A stretch of 64,000 nucleotides of DNA from Liolophura sinensis (GCF_032854445.1 NC_088295.1:66197249-66261248); one strand, 5' to 3'. Positions 37,401 through 46,875 are shown, counted from the stretch's first letter. Translations and numbers: made by a program. Notes: generated from the letters alone by a model not told the origin.

Positions 37401-39725
37401 CACCAAATCAACATTAGCCTTCTAAAAGCATCAATGTCTCTAATGCCATAAATAAAATTAAATATTAACTTCAAACAAGAGCTAAAGTCAGAGAATTCTT
37501 TGTGTATGGTTCATACATGTATGTGCCATCAAAATTATTGTTACTAAGTCAACAAGTCACTGTAGAACTGATATACATATACACCTCTTGATCCCATTTT
37601 GCCATATTTGGGAAGAATTCATTCTGGGCAAATGTGTAAGCCAGTTCTTGTATCTGTCTCTGGTCATCGGTCAAGCCAGATGAAGCTGAAATCAGACAAA
37701 TTCAAACTGGAATAAATTTCGCAACTGAAGATGCATTAAATTACTCTTAACAAACTGTAGAAACTAGAAAATGGTCTGATGTTCCACCATTCCATCGCAT
37801 GTTTATTTACATTGGGTTAAATGTCACATTATTTCGGTTTTATAATATGCCTCCTCACCTGGGAGCACACCAATGATGCTATGCCTGCAGCCAAGACAAT
37901 GTTAAACATGTCCCCGGCAAAACACCCAGTCACAACACAATGACATACGGTCCAACCAGTTTTTATAAGCTGAGAAGATTGCAAAGTTTATTCATCTGAT
38001 TGGTGTTTAACACTTCACTCCAGAATGTTTCACTCATACTGCAGCAGTCAGGTTTATGGGTAAAGGAAACCAGAATGCTTAGAGAAAAAAAAATTATTAT
38101 CTAATTATTGCCCTTCTCAAGGTGTCCAAAAAATCTTCTTACTTATGCAAAATTTAAAAGCCTGTATACTTGCACATGACCTGACATGGAATTGAATGCA
38201 GTTTCTCTCGCTTATGAGGTAAATGTAAACCACTCAGTGAAATAACAGGAAGTTTCTTACACCTATATGGGCAAAGAGATGAAGGAACTGGGTAACAAGA
38301 ATTTATTCTGAATACATGCTATTGTACAGAAAAGAGCTCAGACATTAAGTTTGGAAAAATTTTGTTCAGCCAAGGCTGGCCTCAAACCCATGTTAGAGCG
38401 AGCTCCCTTTAAAAACCTGGTACTGTTACCTGCCCTTGTCAAAGAAATAAGTGATCAATGTCATGCTTGTGTTAAGTCAACAGACATGAAGATAAGGAAA
38501 AAAAGTGTCTGCAAACATCAGACTGAGTTTTAAATGGAGCTTGCTATCATGTTGTACTGGAGCCATAGTGACTGAATAGTCCAGGTGGCTACTTCAACTC
38601 CTTTATACTGAGATGGAAGGTACCTTAGCCACAGGGGCAACCAATGGTAAACCATACACAGATTCACACCATGTCTGATAAGTCTTTCTCAACAATTGCT
38701 GCGGTCGAAAACTGGTGTCAACTTTGGCAGGTATATTTCATTCAATAAGGAAATACGAGACCCAAATTCACCTCCCAGTCATCACTAAAGCAGCAGCCAT
38801 TTTGCCTTCCCCACAGTTATGGGTGTTGAAAAACTTATCCTTCCTACGTGGGGTGTTAAAGCAGAAAAGACATGAATAATGGACGCCTTGTTTACAAATG
38901 GTTTGCCATTTCAAGGATACAGGGCTGGTGTTCCATTATCAAATGGAATGTAACTGAAATGTTGTGTGTGCAGGGGAGCTAAGCGGTAAGAGTCAAAGTA
39001 AGAGTCATGTTTTGGACTGCTGCCATTGTTTACAAAGGATTTATCAGACATGGTGTGAATCGGTACACGGTTTACCATTGGTTGCTCCTCAGGCTATGAT
39101 AACTGCCAGCCCGGTATAAAGAGAGGAGTTGACGTAGTCACCTGGGGCTGTTGGCTGAACAGAATCTGGTGAAACGTATCTTCAGAGCAATTTCGGATCC
39201 CCTGTCTATAATGTCAGGAAATGTTAACAATCCACTGTTTCAAATCAGAATTAGGGAACATAAAAAGTCACATTTCCCAGTACCACCAATAGAAATAAAC
39301 AATAAGATAACACACTACCCATGCGTCTCAAGCAGTGCTTTGGCAGCAGTGGTGACTCGACAAGTGTTTTTTCTAATAAAATATCATGTTGACAAAACAG
39401 TATCGGATATAAAAATGTTTTGGGTGAGGGTGGGAAAGAGGTCCACTCTCCATGAACCTTCTGAGTGTTTAGCACCGTTGCTGTTAGTGGTTTGAAAGTG
39501 TGTCTCGGAATCTGGGCATCACATAAAGGCAGACAGCTGATTTGGTTGCCTTGCCCAGGTGGTGATTTTCCAAATGCAAAGAAATAATGGGGCATACGAA
39601 TGATACATACGATTGATGCAGCTTGCTGCAGAAAAGCATCTCCTCACAGACCACGTAACAGGTTGCTTCAGTGACTTGTACCGAACATGATGGGCTGCCC
39701 GAACAGCGAGGTTGAAAACAGACAT
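28462..39725 (-). CDS. ACAD8: Isobutyryl-CoA dehydrogenase, mitochondrial (11 exons, complete)
   Basis: FAD-dependent enzyme oxidising isobutyryl-CoA to methacrylyl-CoA in valine breakdown, passing electrons to ETF in the matrix. Exons (minus strand): 39611-39725, 37585-37685, 36647-36816, 35142-35251, 34310-34386, 33031-33168, 31938-32073, 31331-31428, 29941-30093, 28761-28863, 28462-28514. They sum to 1254 nt, 417 aa plus stop; all junctions are GT-AG and keep frame. The human protein is about 415 aa. Residues 1-36 form a basic, Ser/Arg-rich mitochondrial presequence ([20 protein letters not shown]). Family signatures are [17 protein letters not shown] (152-173), [16 protein letters not shown] (238-253), SEGQGF (262-267) and [11 protein letters not shown] (374-384). 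The catalytic glutamate is E400 in RVHQILEG, in the last full codon before the exon 10/11 junction. An in-frame ATG at 39761 would add 12 residues; the inner start gives the better presequence. Introns carry splice-site-derived arrays, SINEs and a fold-back element. Confidence 0.96.
29745..29850 (+). mobile_element. SINE 3' fragment in ACAD8 intron 9
   Basis: CTCCCGGGCTCTGTTTCCTC, CACCATAATGCTGACCACCG and AAGTGAAATATTCTTGAGTA, then a (AAAT)n tail. It is antisense to ACAD8, so it is spliced out with the 28864-29940 intron. Confidence 0.85.
30094..30797 (-). repeat. 37-bp minisatellite copied from the ACAD8 exon 9 splice acceptor
   Basis: On the plus strand, ACCAG-type anchors occur at 30131, 30169, 30206 and then every 37 bp to 30761 (18 anchors; one interval is 38). 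On the gene strand each unit reads TTCTTTTTGCACACAG then TATTTACAGTTCTATCTGG. The authentic exon 9 boundary reads CATGTGCAG then TATCTGCAGTTCCGCCTGG. Each unit is therefore a copy of a polypyrimidine tract, an AG acceptor and about the first 19 exonic bases. The first copy (acceptor at 30151-30153) lies 57 bases upstream of the real one, in frame. All three sense frames are open across nearly the whole array. Confidence 0.93.
32666..32926 (+). mobile_element. Full-length SINE with target-site duplication, ACAD8 intron 6
   Basis: A tRNA-like head (GCATCCGTAGCTTAGTTGGT, A box; CAGAGTTCAAGTCCAGC, B box) is followed by the body and the tail AAAACACCAAAGAAATAAAT. It is flanked by the direct repeat TTTACGCCTTC at 32666-32676 and 32916-32926, which implies fairly recent insertion. 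Confidence 0.93.
34655..34805 (-). mobile_element. SINE fragment in ACAD8 intron 4
   Basis: TTATTTATTTATTAGATTGG, ATATTCCACTTATATGAAGG and CAGCCAGCATTATGTTGCG show the tail and body in the gene's sense orientation. The head end is missing. Confidence 0.75.
35690..35825 (-). repeat. tRNA-derived SINE head, another family, in ACAD8 intron 3
   Basis: On the minus strand it reads GTGGCCTAGTGGTTAAAGGC (A-box-like), then GGTGTGGGTTCAAACCCGGA (B-box-like). The spacing is wrong for a working tRNA and there is no acceptor-stem pairing, so a SINE head is the likely origin. Confidence 0.6.
36106..36212. repeat. Inverted repeat (fold-back), arms about 40 bp
   Basis: The arm at 36106-36148 (ends AAAATATATGGTGTC) is the diverged reverse complement of 36174-36212 (starts GACACCATATATTTGCAT). 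The loop is about 25 bases. Located in ACAD8 intron 3. Confidence 0.75.
36262..36516 (+). mobile_element. Full-length SINE in ACAD8 intron 3
   Basis: Head GGCCTCTGTGGCCTAGTGGT, the block CGCAGCGTAATGACCCAGGA, B-box GGTTCAAGTCCAGCTCATGC, body CTGCCCGGTTTCCTCTCACC and tail AAAACACCAATAAAATAAAT. It ends 25 bases from the donor-derived array at 36541. Confidence 0.92.
36541..36665 (-). repeat. 30-bp tandem array copied from the ACAD8 exon 3 splice donor
   Basis: Four exact 30-bp periods (36541, 36571, 36601, 36631). On the gene strand each contains ATATCACCATTCACAA followed by GTAAGA. That is the last 19 bases of exon 3 plus its 5' splice site and a few intron bases. The real exon ends inside the 36631 unit, at 36647. 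The three extra units are intronic; two retain GTAAGA, and the 36571 unit has ATGAGA, losing the GT. Use of a downstream copy would read AAG TAA, an immediate stop. Confidence 0.93.
37010..37110 (+). mobile_element. SINE 3' fragment in ACAD8 intron 2
   Basis: GGTTCTGACAAGTTTCCTCC, CACCATACTGCTGGCCACTG and AAAACACCAATCATATAAAT, diverged and 5'-truncated. Confidence 0.75.
38581..39144. mobile_element. Fold-back / MITE-like element, about 564 bp, ACAD8 intron 1
   Basis: Left arm about 38581-38716 and right arm about 39005-39144 are diverged inverted copies. Best blocks: GGCAACCAATGGTAAACC on the left against GGTTTACCATTGGTTGCTCC on the right; GATTCACACCATGTCTGATA against TTATCAGACATGGTGTGAAT; outer ends CCAGGTGGCTACTTCAACTC against GAGTTGACGTAGTCACCTGG. 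No coding sequence lies between the arms. No clear target-site duplication was seen. The class is unknown; a non-autonomous DNA transposon is inferred. Confidence 0.8.
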
Positions 39726-40368
39726 CTTAATGTCAAACGAACGTTTCTTACCTCCAAACATTAGAGACTTCCTCTTCGGACTCCTCGAACGTGTAAGCCT
39801 ACCTTTTTGTTCAGCTCTCGGTAGGCCTACTACACAGCCTTATAGGCCTACCCCGTCCCAGGTGAAACAATGTTGCAAATCTGAGCTGATGGCATATCCT
39901 TGGGATTTGGTTTATCATATTTTCTTATGAGTTAATCAACTCATCGACAAAGGAAGAAGCAATCGGTCAGTTAGCCCTGGATGATAACGCGATGCCGCTA
40001 GTAGGGTAGGGCGGGGCAAGAAGCCCAGGCGAGGCAAAAAGCCCACCCCACATTTGGAAGTAATGACGTCATCCTCCAGCCCGCGAACTGCTCAGGTCAA
40101 GTGAGGTCGTCAAGGCTGAAAGTCTCATGGAGCGGCAGGTTTGAAGGCGGCGTAGTTTTCCTTCGTCACGGTGAGTGTGAAAATTGACACATTTTTTGTA
40201 AAAACATAGCATGATATATTACGAGATACAGACTGAAGGAAAAGTCCAATTAACAAGACACTTGGTGTGCAATAAACCCTTGTAATTATGCTTCGTACGC
40301 AGCTGCTCCACAGCAAGAAATATCTGACTGGCCTTGCGCAATTGAAAAAAATGTTGAACCACGTCGCT

Positions 40369-40447
40369 GGGGCAAAACGCCCATGCGTGTCTGGGGCTAA
40401 AACGCCCACTGTGTGCGTTTTACCCCAGTGCATGTGCGTTTTGCCCC
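40369..40447. promoter_or_regulatory. Left subterminal motif cluster: probable transposase-binding hairpin
   Basis: Two forward copies (GGGGCAAAACGCCCA at 40369, GGGGCTAAAACGCCCA at 40393) face two inverted copies (GTGCGTTTTACCCC at 40413, GTGCGTTTTGCCCC at 40434). Together they form one imperfect inverted repeat with arms of about 38 bp. Further forward copies lie at 40013 (GGGGCAAGAAGCCCA) and 40032 (AGGCAAAAAGCCCAC), inside or near the terminal repeat. Confidence 0.7.
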
Positions 40448-40796
40448 ATCAACAGTATTCCCAGTTTAATAAGTTTTTAACGTTAGCGCAAATAATATGT
40501 GTAGTAAATACCAGTAGTTTGTAATGTATAACCACTACCTAGGGATATACATCTATGTACATATTTACAAATTTCTAAGGTTGGATGACATTTGTGATAA
40601 AACGGGGCAGCTAGTTTGCGAGGATTGGTAAAAAAGCCTAAACTGTTTTGAATTTGATGAAATGGTATCAAAGGCATCTTTTCCGTCTAATAAAATCTAT
40701 CTATGGTATACGTGTATATATATAACATATATTTTGGGATGTGTGATACGGCTTATAATGGGAAAATATTTTCTCACGCTTGTTTCAGATTTCACT

Positions 40797-42817
40797 ATGG
40801 TGAGGAAATACAAACGTAAATCCACTAGGGGACAATACGGGAACCAACAACTTACTTTGGCTTTGAAGCAGTGAAAGGGGGTATGCCACTCCTGCGAGCG
40901 TCGAAGGAATTTGATATTCCCCGTAGGACCATAAGACGCCACAGGGATCGACTGGTGGCCAATCCGGGTGTTTCACGTCTTGGTAGACATCGTGTTATCC
41001 TCACAGAAAATCTCGAGAAAGAATTAAATGACCACATTCAGTATATGGAAAAGTCTCTCTACGGACTGACCACACAAGACGTTAGAAGACTCGCCTACGA
41101 GCTGGCTGAGGCAGTTGGATTGCAACACCCATTCAGTCATGATCGCAAAATGGCTGGGAAGGACTGGCTTTCAGGATTTCTCACTCGCCATCAAAATTTG
41201 AGCATTAGAGAACCTCAAGGAACTAATCTCTCCAGGGCGGTTGGGTTCAACAGTTTTTCGGTGTGTACAAGGAGTTGCTTCAATCTGAGGAATTTACACC
41301 TGCCCGTGTTTGGAATATGGATGAGACTGGGATAACAAGCGTACATAAGCCAGGGAAAATTCTTGCCACCAAGGGCGTGAAACAGGTGAGCCGGATGACA
41401 AGTGGAGAGCGTGGCAAGACGGTGACTGTGATTTGTGGAATGAATGCTGCAGGCATGTATGTACCCCCTATGCTTATTTTCCCCCGAAAGAGGATGGTCG
41501 ATGCGTTGATGGCCGGCACACCTCCGCAAGCAGTCGGTTATGCAAGCCCAAATGGGTGGACTGACGCAGAACTTTTTCTCAGGTGGTTGGAGCATTTTGT
41601 GAACTTTACAAATGCTTCAAAAGATGTTAAGCAAATAATTATTCTTGATGGTCACCACAGTCACAAAACACTGGCGGCAGTTACCTACGCACGGGAGCAT
41701 GGCTTGCATCTTCTAACTCTGCCACCCCACAGTACACACAAGATGCAGCCGTTAGACAGGACGTACTTCAAATCCCTCAAGAGTGGGTATAATGCAGCAT
41801 GTGACTCGTGGATGGTTGCCAACCCTGGGAAGCGAATTTCATTCTTCGAAATGGCTGCTATATTTGGCAAGGCTTACCTGAAGTCGGCAACACCTGAAAA
41901 GGCTGTTGGGGGGTTCGCATGTTGCGGAATATGGCCTTTTGATGAGAACATATTTCCAGATAGTGAGTTCGCCGCAGCTGCAGTGACAGATGAATCTGAA
42001 CCCCAGAGAGAGACAGCTAATGGACAGGATACACCCATTACAGAATTGACAGGGACTGTCCGTTCTACCGAAAAACAGCCGAGCGCGGCCATCGGCGAGG
42101 AAGAAACTTCTGGTTCTTCGAGTGAAGAAGCTACACAGTTACCACCACCATCTGTACCAGGCCCCAGCACTCAAGATGTACCTGGTAATTAACCTCTATG
42201 ACAGCGTATTTTGTACTAAGTGTGTAGGCCTGCTAAATGACTGTGTTTTGCAACATACAGGGAGTCTTCTATTCTAAACTATACTTAATTTGTCTGGTAC
42301 ATATTGTTGAAAGTTATATTGTTGTCTTGAGAGTGAATGGGCGCCTTTGTTTATTTCAGGCTCAACAGCACTGCAGAACTTAATTCGAAGCTTGTCACCG
42401 ACTCCAAAGCTAGCAACCTCGCGAGCAAGGAAGAGGAAAGCTGAAGGTGCGGCACTGTTAACCTCATCTCCGTACAAGGCAATGCTGGAAGAGAAACAAT
42501 CTTCAAAAGATGGCAAGGGTAAGAGGGGTAGGAGAGCTGCCGTCAATAGCTCAGGAAAGAAGAATGGCAAGGGAAATGTGAAGGGAAAAGGGACTGTGGA
42601 AAAGACAAAGGACGCCTGTGAAGACAGCAGCGACGAAGACGAAGTATGGCCTTGTTTGATTTGTGGGGAGCCTTTCTCCAATTCCAAATCAAGGGAAATT
42701 TGGGTGAGGTGTGTAACATGTCTGCAATGTGCACATGAAGAATGTACAAACGGGGAAAAGGTGTTTTTATGTCCGAACTGTGAATCTGACCAGGATTCAG
42801 AAGATTCAAGTGATTAA
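40797..42817 (+). pseudogene. Pogo/Tigger-like DDE transposase with PHD finger, frameshifted
   Basis: Start ATG at 40797 (MVRKYKRKSTRGQYGN, the usual N-terminus of this family). The frame breaks near 40866, where one base appears lost between LTLAL and AVKGG. It continues with a psq-type helix-turn-helix (LRASKEFDIPRRTIRRHRD) and a second DNA-binding region. It breaks again near 41250, where several codons usual between GFN and FF are also absent. The catalytic core follows: VWNMDETG (first D), IILDGHHSH (second D) and HSTHKMQPLDRTYFKSLK (third D). An intron 42185-42359 (CCTG|GTAATT ... TATTTCAG) joins exon 2 in frame, through a Lys-rich region to a C4HC3 PHD-like finger (CLIC, CVTC, HEEC, CPNC) and an acidic end. 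Two shifts make autonomous activity unlikely. Polyadenylation signal AATAAA near 42963. Confidence 0.9.
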
Positions 42818-43043
42818 ACGAGATTCAGCCAATTTAACCAGAATGTTTTCAGTCGATTCAACAAGTTTTTGGGGTTTTTTTGGATGAACTGAATGTATTT
42901 TTTGTTTTGTCATTACAAGACCGCCATTAGATACAATTTCCTGTAATGCCTGAGGATTTCTGAATAAAGCAAAAATACTGGTATTGTATCCGACAAGAGT
43001 GGTATGCTTATGATGAATGATTATTCCAGTCTGGGGTGTTGAA

Positions 43044-43120
43044 GGGTAAAACGCCCACCGTGGGCATTTTGCCCCAGCTTGTGGGCGTTTTTGCCTCAAC
43101 ACCTGAGGCAAAACGCCCAC
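43044..43120. promoter_or_regulatory. Right subterminal motif cluster
   Basis: Order of copies: forward AGGGTAAAACGCCCAC (43044), inverted GTGGGCATTTTGCCCCA (43060), inverted GTGGGCGTTTTTGCCTCA (43081), forward GAGGCAAAACGCCCAC (43105). A last inverted copy, GTGCGTCTTGCCCCA, lies in the right terminal repeat at 43279. With the left cluster this makes 11 copies in one element. Confidence 0.7.
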
Positions 43121-43331
43121 TTTGTGTTGATAATGTTCAGGTCTCTATACCGCCTAAAGAAAGGCTATTACCTATATGCCATTGGGCACGTACAGGACAC
43201 GCTATAGGCTATCTCTGTGTGGAATGGTTTTTCATTTAGCAGAGATGTTGTGGATACAGAGCCATTTGCGCTTAGGGTGTGCGTCTTGCCCCACCCTACC
43301 CTAACCTTGTCATCCAGGGTTATCGGTCAGT

Positions 43332-43939
43332 CATGCACCTTCTTTTAGATTAGGCCCACGTGTCTTCACTTGTGTACCAGTCCATGTATAGTCTATGTCT
43401 GGAGATAAATACTAAATGTACACTTTGTGTTACCTGGAAAGGTCTGCCAGCTACGGGTTTAGCCAGGGCACTGTCTGGTTTTATCCAACCGCAGGTCACC
43501 CACCGAATTTCACACTTTCACCAGAGCGCTTTCTAAATCAAATTTATACTGACTCTTTTTGTAAATGCACCATCGAACTGGGATATGACAGCGCTATGAT
43601 GGCGCCAAAAGGCGATCCTCACTGCATGGCTCGCTACCACTCAGACTCTCAAGCTCTTTTCGTTTAACCAGTGACGTCGCGTGTTCGAGTCCAGCTCTCG
43701 CCTTTTCTGCTGTATGCGGCCTTGAGTCAGGACTGATGTGTGGCATGAAACGGGGTGAAGGGCAGTGGCTTGTTCCGGTTGTCCCATCCCGGCGGGAGAC
43801 ACCAATCAAATACTGGTCTATAAATAATTTCATTCCAAATAAGCCTAAATAGAAACATATCTGCATGTAGCTTGTTGTTGGCATTATATGACATTGCCAA
43901 GCCCCTGTCAAGATTCTCCCTTTGGGTCTCTTCAATATT
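43332..43939. other. No gene recognised; possible decayed SINE
   Basis: Around 43668-43815 there is a B-box-like GTGTTCGAGTCCAGCTCTCG and, further on, AGACACCAATCAAATACTGG. This looks like a divergent relative of the SINE family. No gene is supported. Confidence 0.4.
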
Positions 43940-44122
43940 TATTTATTTACTTATTTGACTGGTGGTTTTCGCCATTCTGCAGGTTGCTGGCTGACCACCC
44001 CAAGTTCGGCTAGAGTGGAAGCTAGTATGAGCTGGAATTGACTCACGGCGATCTCACTGGTCATTGGCTCCTGTCATTGCGCCGCGCTGCTTCGCTAACC
44101 ACCTTGTAGACGGAGGCCCCTG
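43940..44122 (-). mobile_element. SINE, minus orientation
   Basis: Tail TATTTATTTACTTATTTGAC, GCAGGTTGCTGGCTGACC, the block GTATGAGCTGGAATTGACTC and head CGCTAACCACCTTGTAGACGGAGGCCCC in part. Internally deleted relative to full copies. Confidence 0.8.
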
Positions 44123-46756
44123 CTGTAATATTTAATACAATGCACTGACTATATCAGCATACAGGCCTACAAATGTATGTGCATGTATGCTGTTGGGATG
44201 TAAGTGAATTTCAGAGGTGGGCTGAGCTGTTATTGTTTGAAATGCACTGTGCCGATACTTTCCGTTTATGTATATTTACATGTTTCATATTTCATGTTTT
44301 GAAAAAAAAATGTAGATTCAATAACTGATTTAGATCGATAAAGATTTCAGCTGTTAGTAAAACTCCACCAAACTCTATATTTGTAATAGGAATCCTCTGT
44401 CTGTGTTTTACAAGTGTCTGTAAATTGTTACACCTTGGCCCTGTTGGCTGCTGATTTTCATAATCATAGGGACAGCTAGATTTCAGAAAGCCATTTTTTA
44501 ATACTAAATTAAGCAAAACAAAATATTTAAAACTGGATGCTCAAACATAGACGAAATTATACCATCACAACGTATAATTTCATCGATTTGATGCACACAG
44601 TATAGGCTGTTAAAGAGTTTAATTTGGATTAAGATTTTAGGCTGAAGCCCGAAATCGCTTTGAGAAACAGACTACTGTGAAGTATTACAGATTTGGAAAA
44701 TAATATCAAATACAAACCATAGTGTGAACTGGTACTCTTACACTTACTGCAGCTTTCAAAGCGCAATTATCTTATGCATACACACACATATATATATATA
44801 ATACCTGGGATGTGTTTTCAAGGCAAAATCGGTTTGATCTCTTATATTATCTGCATGCATTATTTTTCTCAAAGGCTATGACGATCCAAGATTGAAATGG
44901 GCTCATGGGCCGAATGGGTTAAGCCTATCCACTATCACATGTACATGTACGTGTAGTGTCGTCACGCGTAAAATATTTAAAAGACAACATCGTTCATTTT
45001 ACTGTAATCGTTAGCAGCAGGAGCTTTATATGTCTAGTTGCCATAGTTCTTAATATATGGAACAACGTCCGCCTATATTAATTCTAGATGTGTTGATCAT
45101 TCCTGGCTTTGATATGGCATTCTATAGGTAAATTGATACCGTAGAAGACCATGTACTCATGTACTGCGAGAGCAAATTGTCAATTCAACTTTGACCCAAA
45201 TCACCTTGATGCGGGAAAAGGTTTTGACCGTTAGACTTTTGTCAAAGGCGGAAATTATACAGTTTAATGAATGAAACCAACTTCATTGCTTGCATTTTGT
45301 ATATAATGATGCAATGATTTGAAAGACACTCACAAGAACATTGTAACTAAGAGCTATTTAGTGAATTCATCTGATAGTTGTATGTACCAGTACACTTGCG
45401 GTGTGGTGAGTCAGTATGGCACTCGCTTGGTAGTACACGAAACAGAGCTTTGGGTATTGGTTCTTCAATAATACTTTAATTGTCATGACCTGTGACGTTT
45501 ATTTTTTGTAAATGATGCCCAAAAGAAAGAACTGCCGTGTTCGTAAACTACACATTAGGTAACGTACACCTTTGTCCTTGTTTGCAAAAACGTGTTCGCT
45601 TTAAACTACTAAAGCTATACAAGCTGTGCACAAAGTTGGGCTTACAAGTGATAAAGGAAAACACATCCACATTAGGTCGTTCTAGGTGTGAATTAATAGG
45701 CCATAACGCCACATTGGCAATATTTCAGCCATATGATGGTGAAGCTCGCTCTTGGGCCAATCGTCAGAGTTCCATGACGTCATAGACGACCTCCTATGAC
45801 CTCCAAATAAAAAGTAATGTACTTGCGAATATACATTTATCTAAGTTTAGATGCCATACACTCACATGAAATTTGATCGTGATGTTATACATGTATATGC
45901 CCCCTCGGTTATTAATCTTTTCACATTTTAGCTGTAATATTTACTCTGTCCATAATCAGTTATTAGACCCACGTCAGTACATAAAATATAGCAACGGTTA
46001 TCGTTTACTGCATGCGAATAGCTCCCATTCCACTGCCTAAAGAATTCTTAATTATCCTTCACCATGGACTATATGCCCATATCAGGTCTCAAAGGTAAAG
46101 AGAGTGTAGTAGGCCACATGTGACCATCCATGTTGCGGACGTGTGTCCATATATATCAAGTTTTTTTCCATCAGGCAAAGGCCAGCCACGTACAATACAT
46201 CGATGAAGCTATCTTGGATTTCAGACAAAACCGGTTTTCCTTCACAACTGTGCAGCTGTAGGATGCTGATAATCACGGTTTATTGGCATTTTTCGTTCCA
46301 GTTTGGGAAACCAGTAATTACATTACATATGAGGCCTATCGTGCACATGAACTGTTTTCATACTGTAGAATCCCACATTGGGCGATGGATTGCAGTACCA
46401 GGCTGGTCATAATCTAGTAAAGAGCCGTGTAATCTTCGCTAACCAATACAGTACCATTGGCTAACCATACCTTCAAAACTAGACGTCTTAACACTTCACT
46501 GGGTTAGCGCTCATCATATTAAGAGAGTCCAGTACTGGACCCCGCTTCAGTAAACCGTGACCAACCAGCAGTCATGTCTGGGGTCCTCGTCACGATGTTT
46601 GAGTGAGGCAACACTTAATTAGGCAAATAATTATGTTGGCTCTGGGTCAGGAATTTTATACAATTAAGGAGATGTCGTAGGAGTATGTAGATCGAGACGT
46701 TTCACCAAAAGCCAGAATTATGGATGGATTAACGGAAGTGCCTAGAGTAAACCGAC
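44123..46756. other. No gene recognised
   Basis: AT-rich, with a short (CA)/(TA) run near 44780-44800. Open frames at 45537-45785 and 46143-46412 lack splice context and motifs. Confidence 0.4.
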
Positions 46757-46875
46757 CTTCGAGAAATACATGACAAATATTCCAACAACGCCGCAGCCAA
46801 CCCAACCGGAGCTGGATGCAACGCCATTGACTATTGACTGAAAGGCTGAAGGCGAGAATTGCACTTTGTGTGAGC
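46757..46875 (-). CDS. Possible single exon with membrane segment
   Basis: Bounded by acceptor TTTGCATGCAG and donor TCGAAG|GTCGGT. It is 119 nt and encodes 39 residues ending in a Gly-rich hydrophobic run (SSGWVGCGVVGIFVMYFSK). The composition looks like a transmembrane helix. No neighbouring exons with matching phase were found on this strand, so it may be chance or part of a gene with long introns. Family not recognised. Confidence 0.25.

Larger units (their letters stand above)
39972..43322 (+). mobile_element. Pogo/Tigger-type DNA transposon, about 3.35 kb, near complete
   Basis: Outer inverted ends are TAGCCCTGGATGATAA (39972) and, from the right end inward, TAACCCTGGATGACAA. Inner inverted blocks are AGGGTAGGGCGGGGCAAGA (40003-40021) and AGGGTAGGGTGGGGCAAGA (reverse complement of 43284-43302). 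The left end has about 11 extra bases between the two blocks. Directly outside, TCGGTCAGT occurs as a direct repeat at 39963-39971 and 43323-43331. It carries a broken DDE transposase gene and two arrays of a GGGGCAAAACGCCCAC motif. It lies about 210-250 bases upstream of the ACAD8 start codon, in what should be the promoter or 5' untranslated region. Confidence 0.9.

Noticed and set aside
42274-42687. 137-codon minus-strand open frame
   Set aside because: Antisense shadow of the Lys-rich part of the transposase exon 2.
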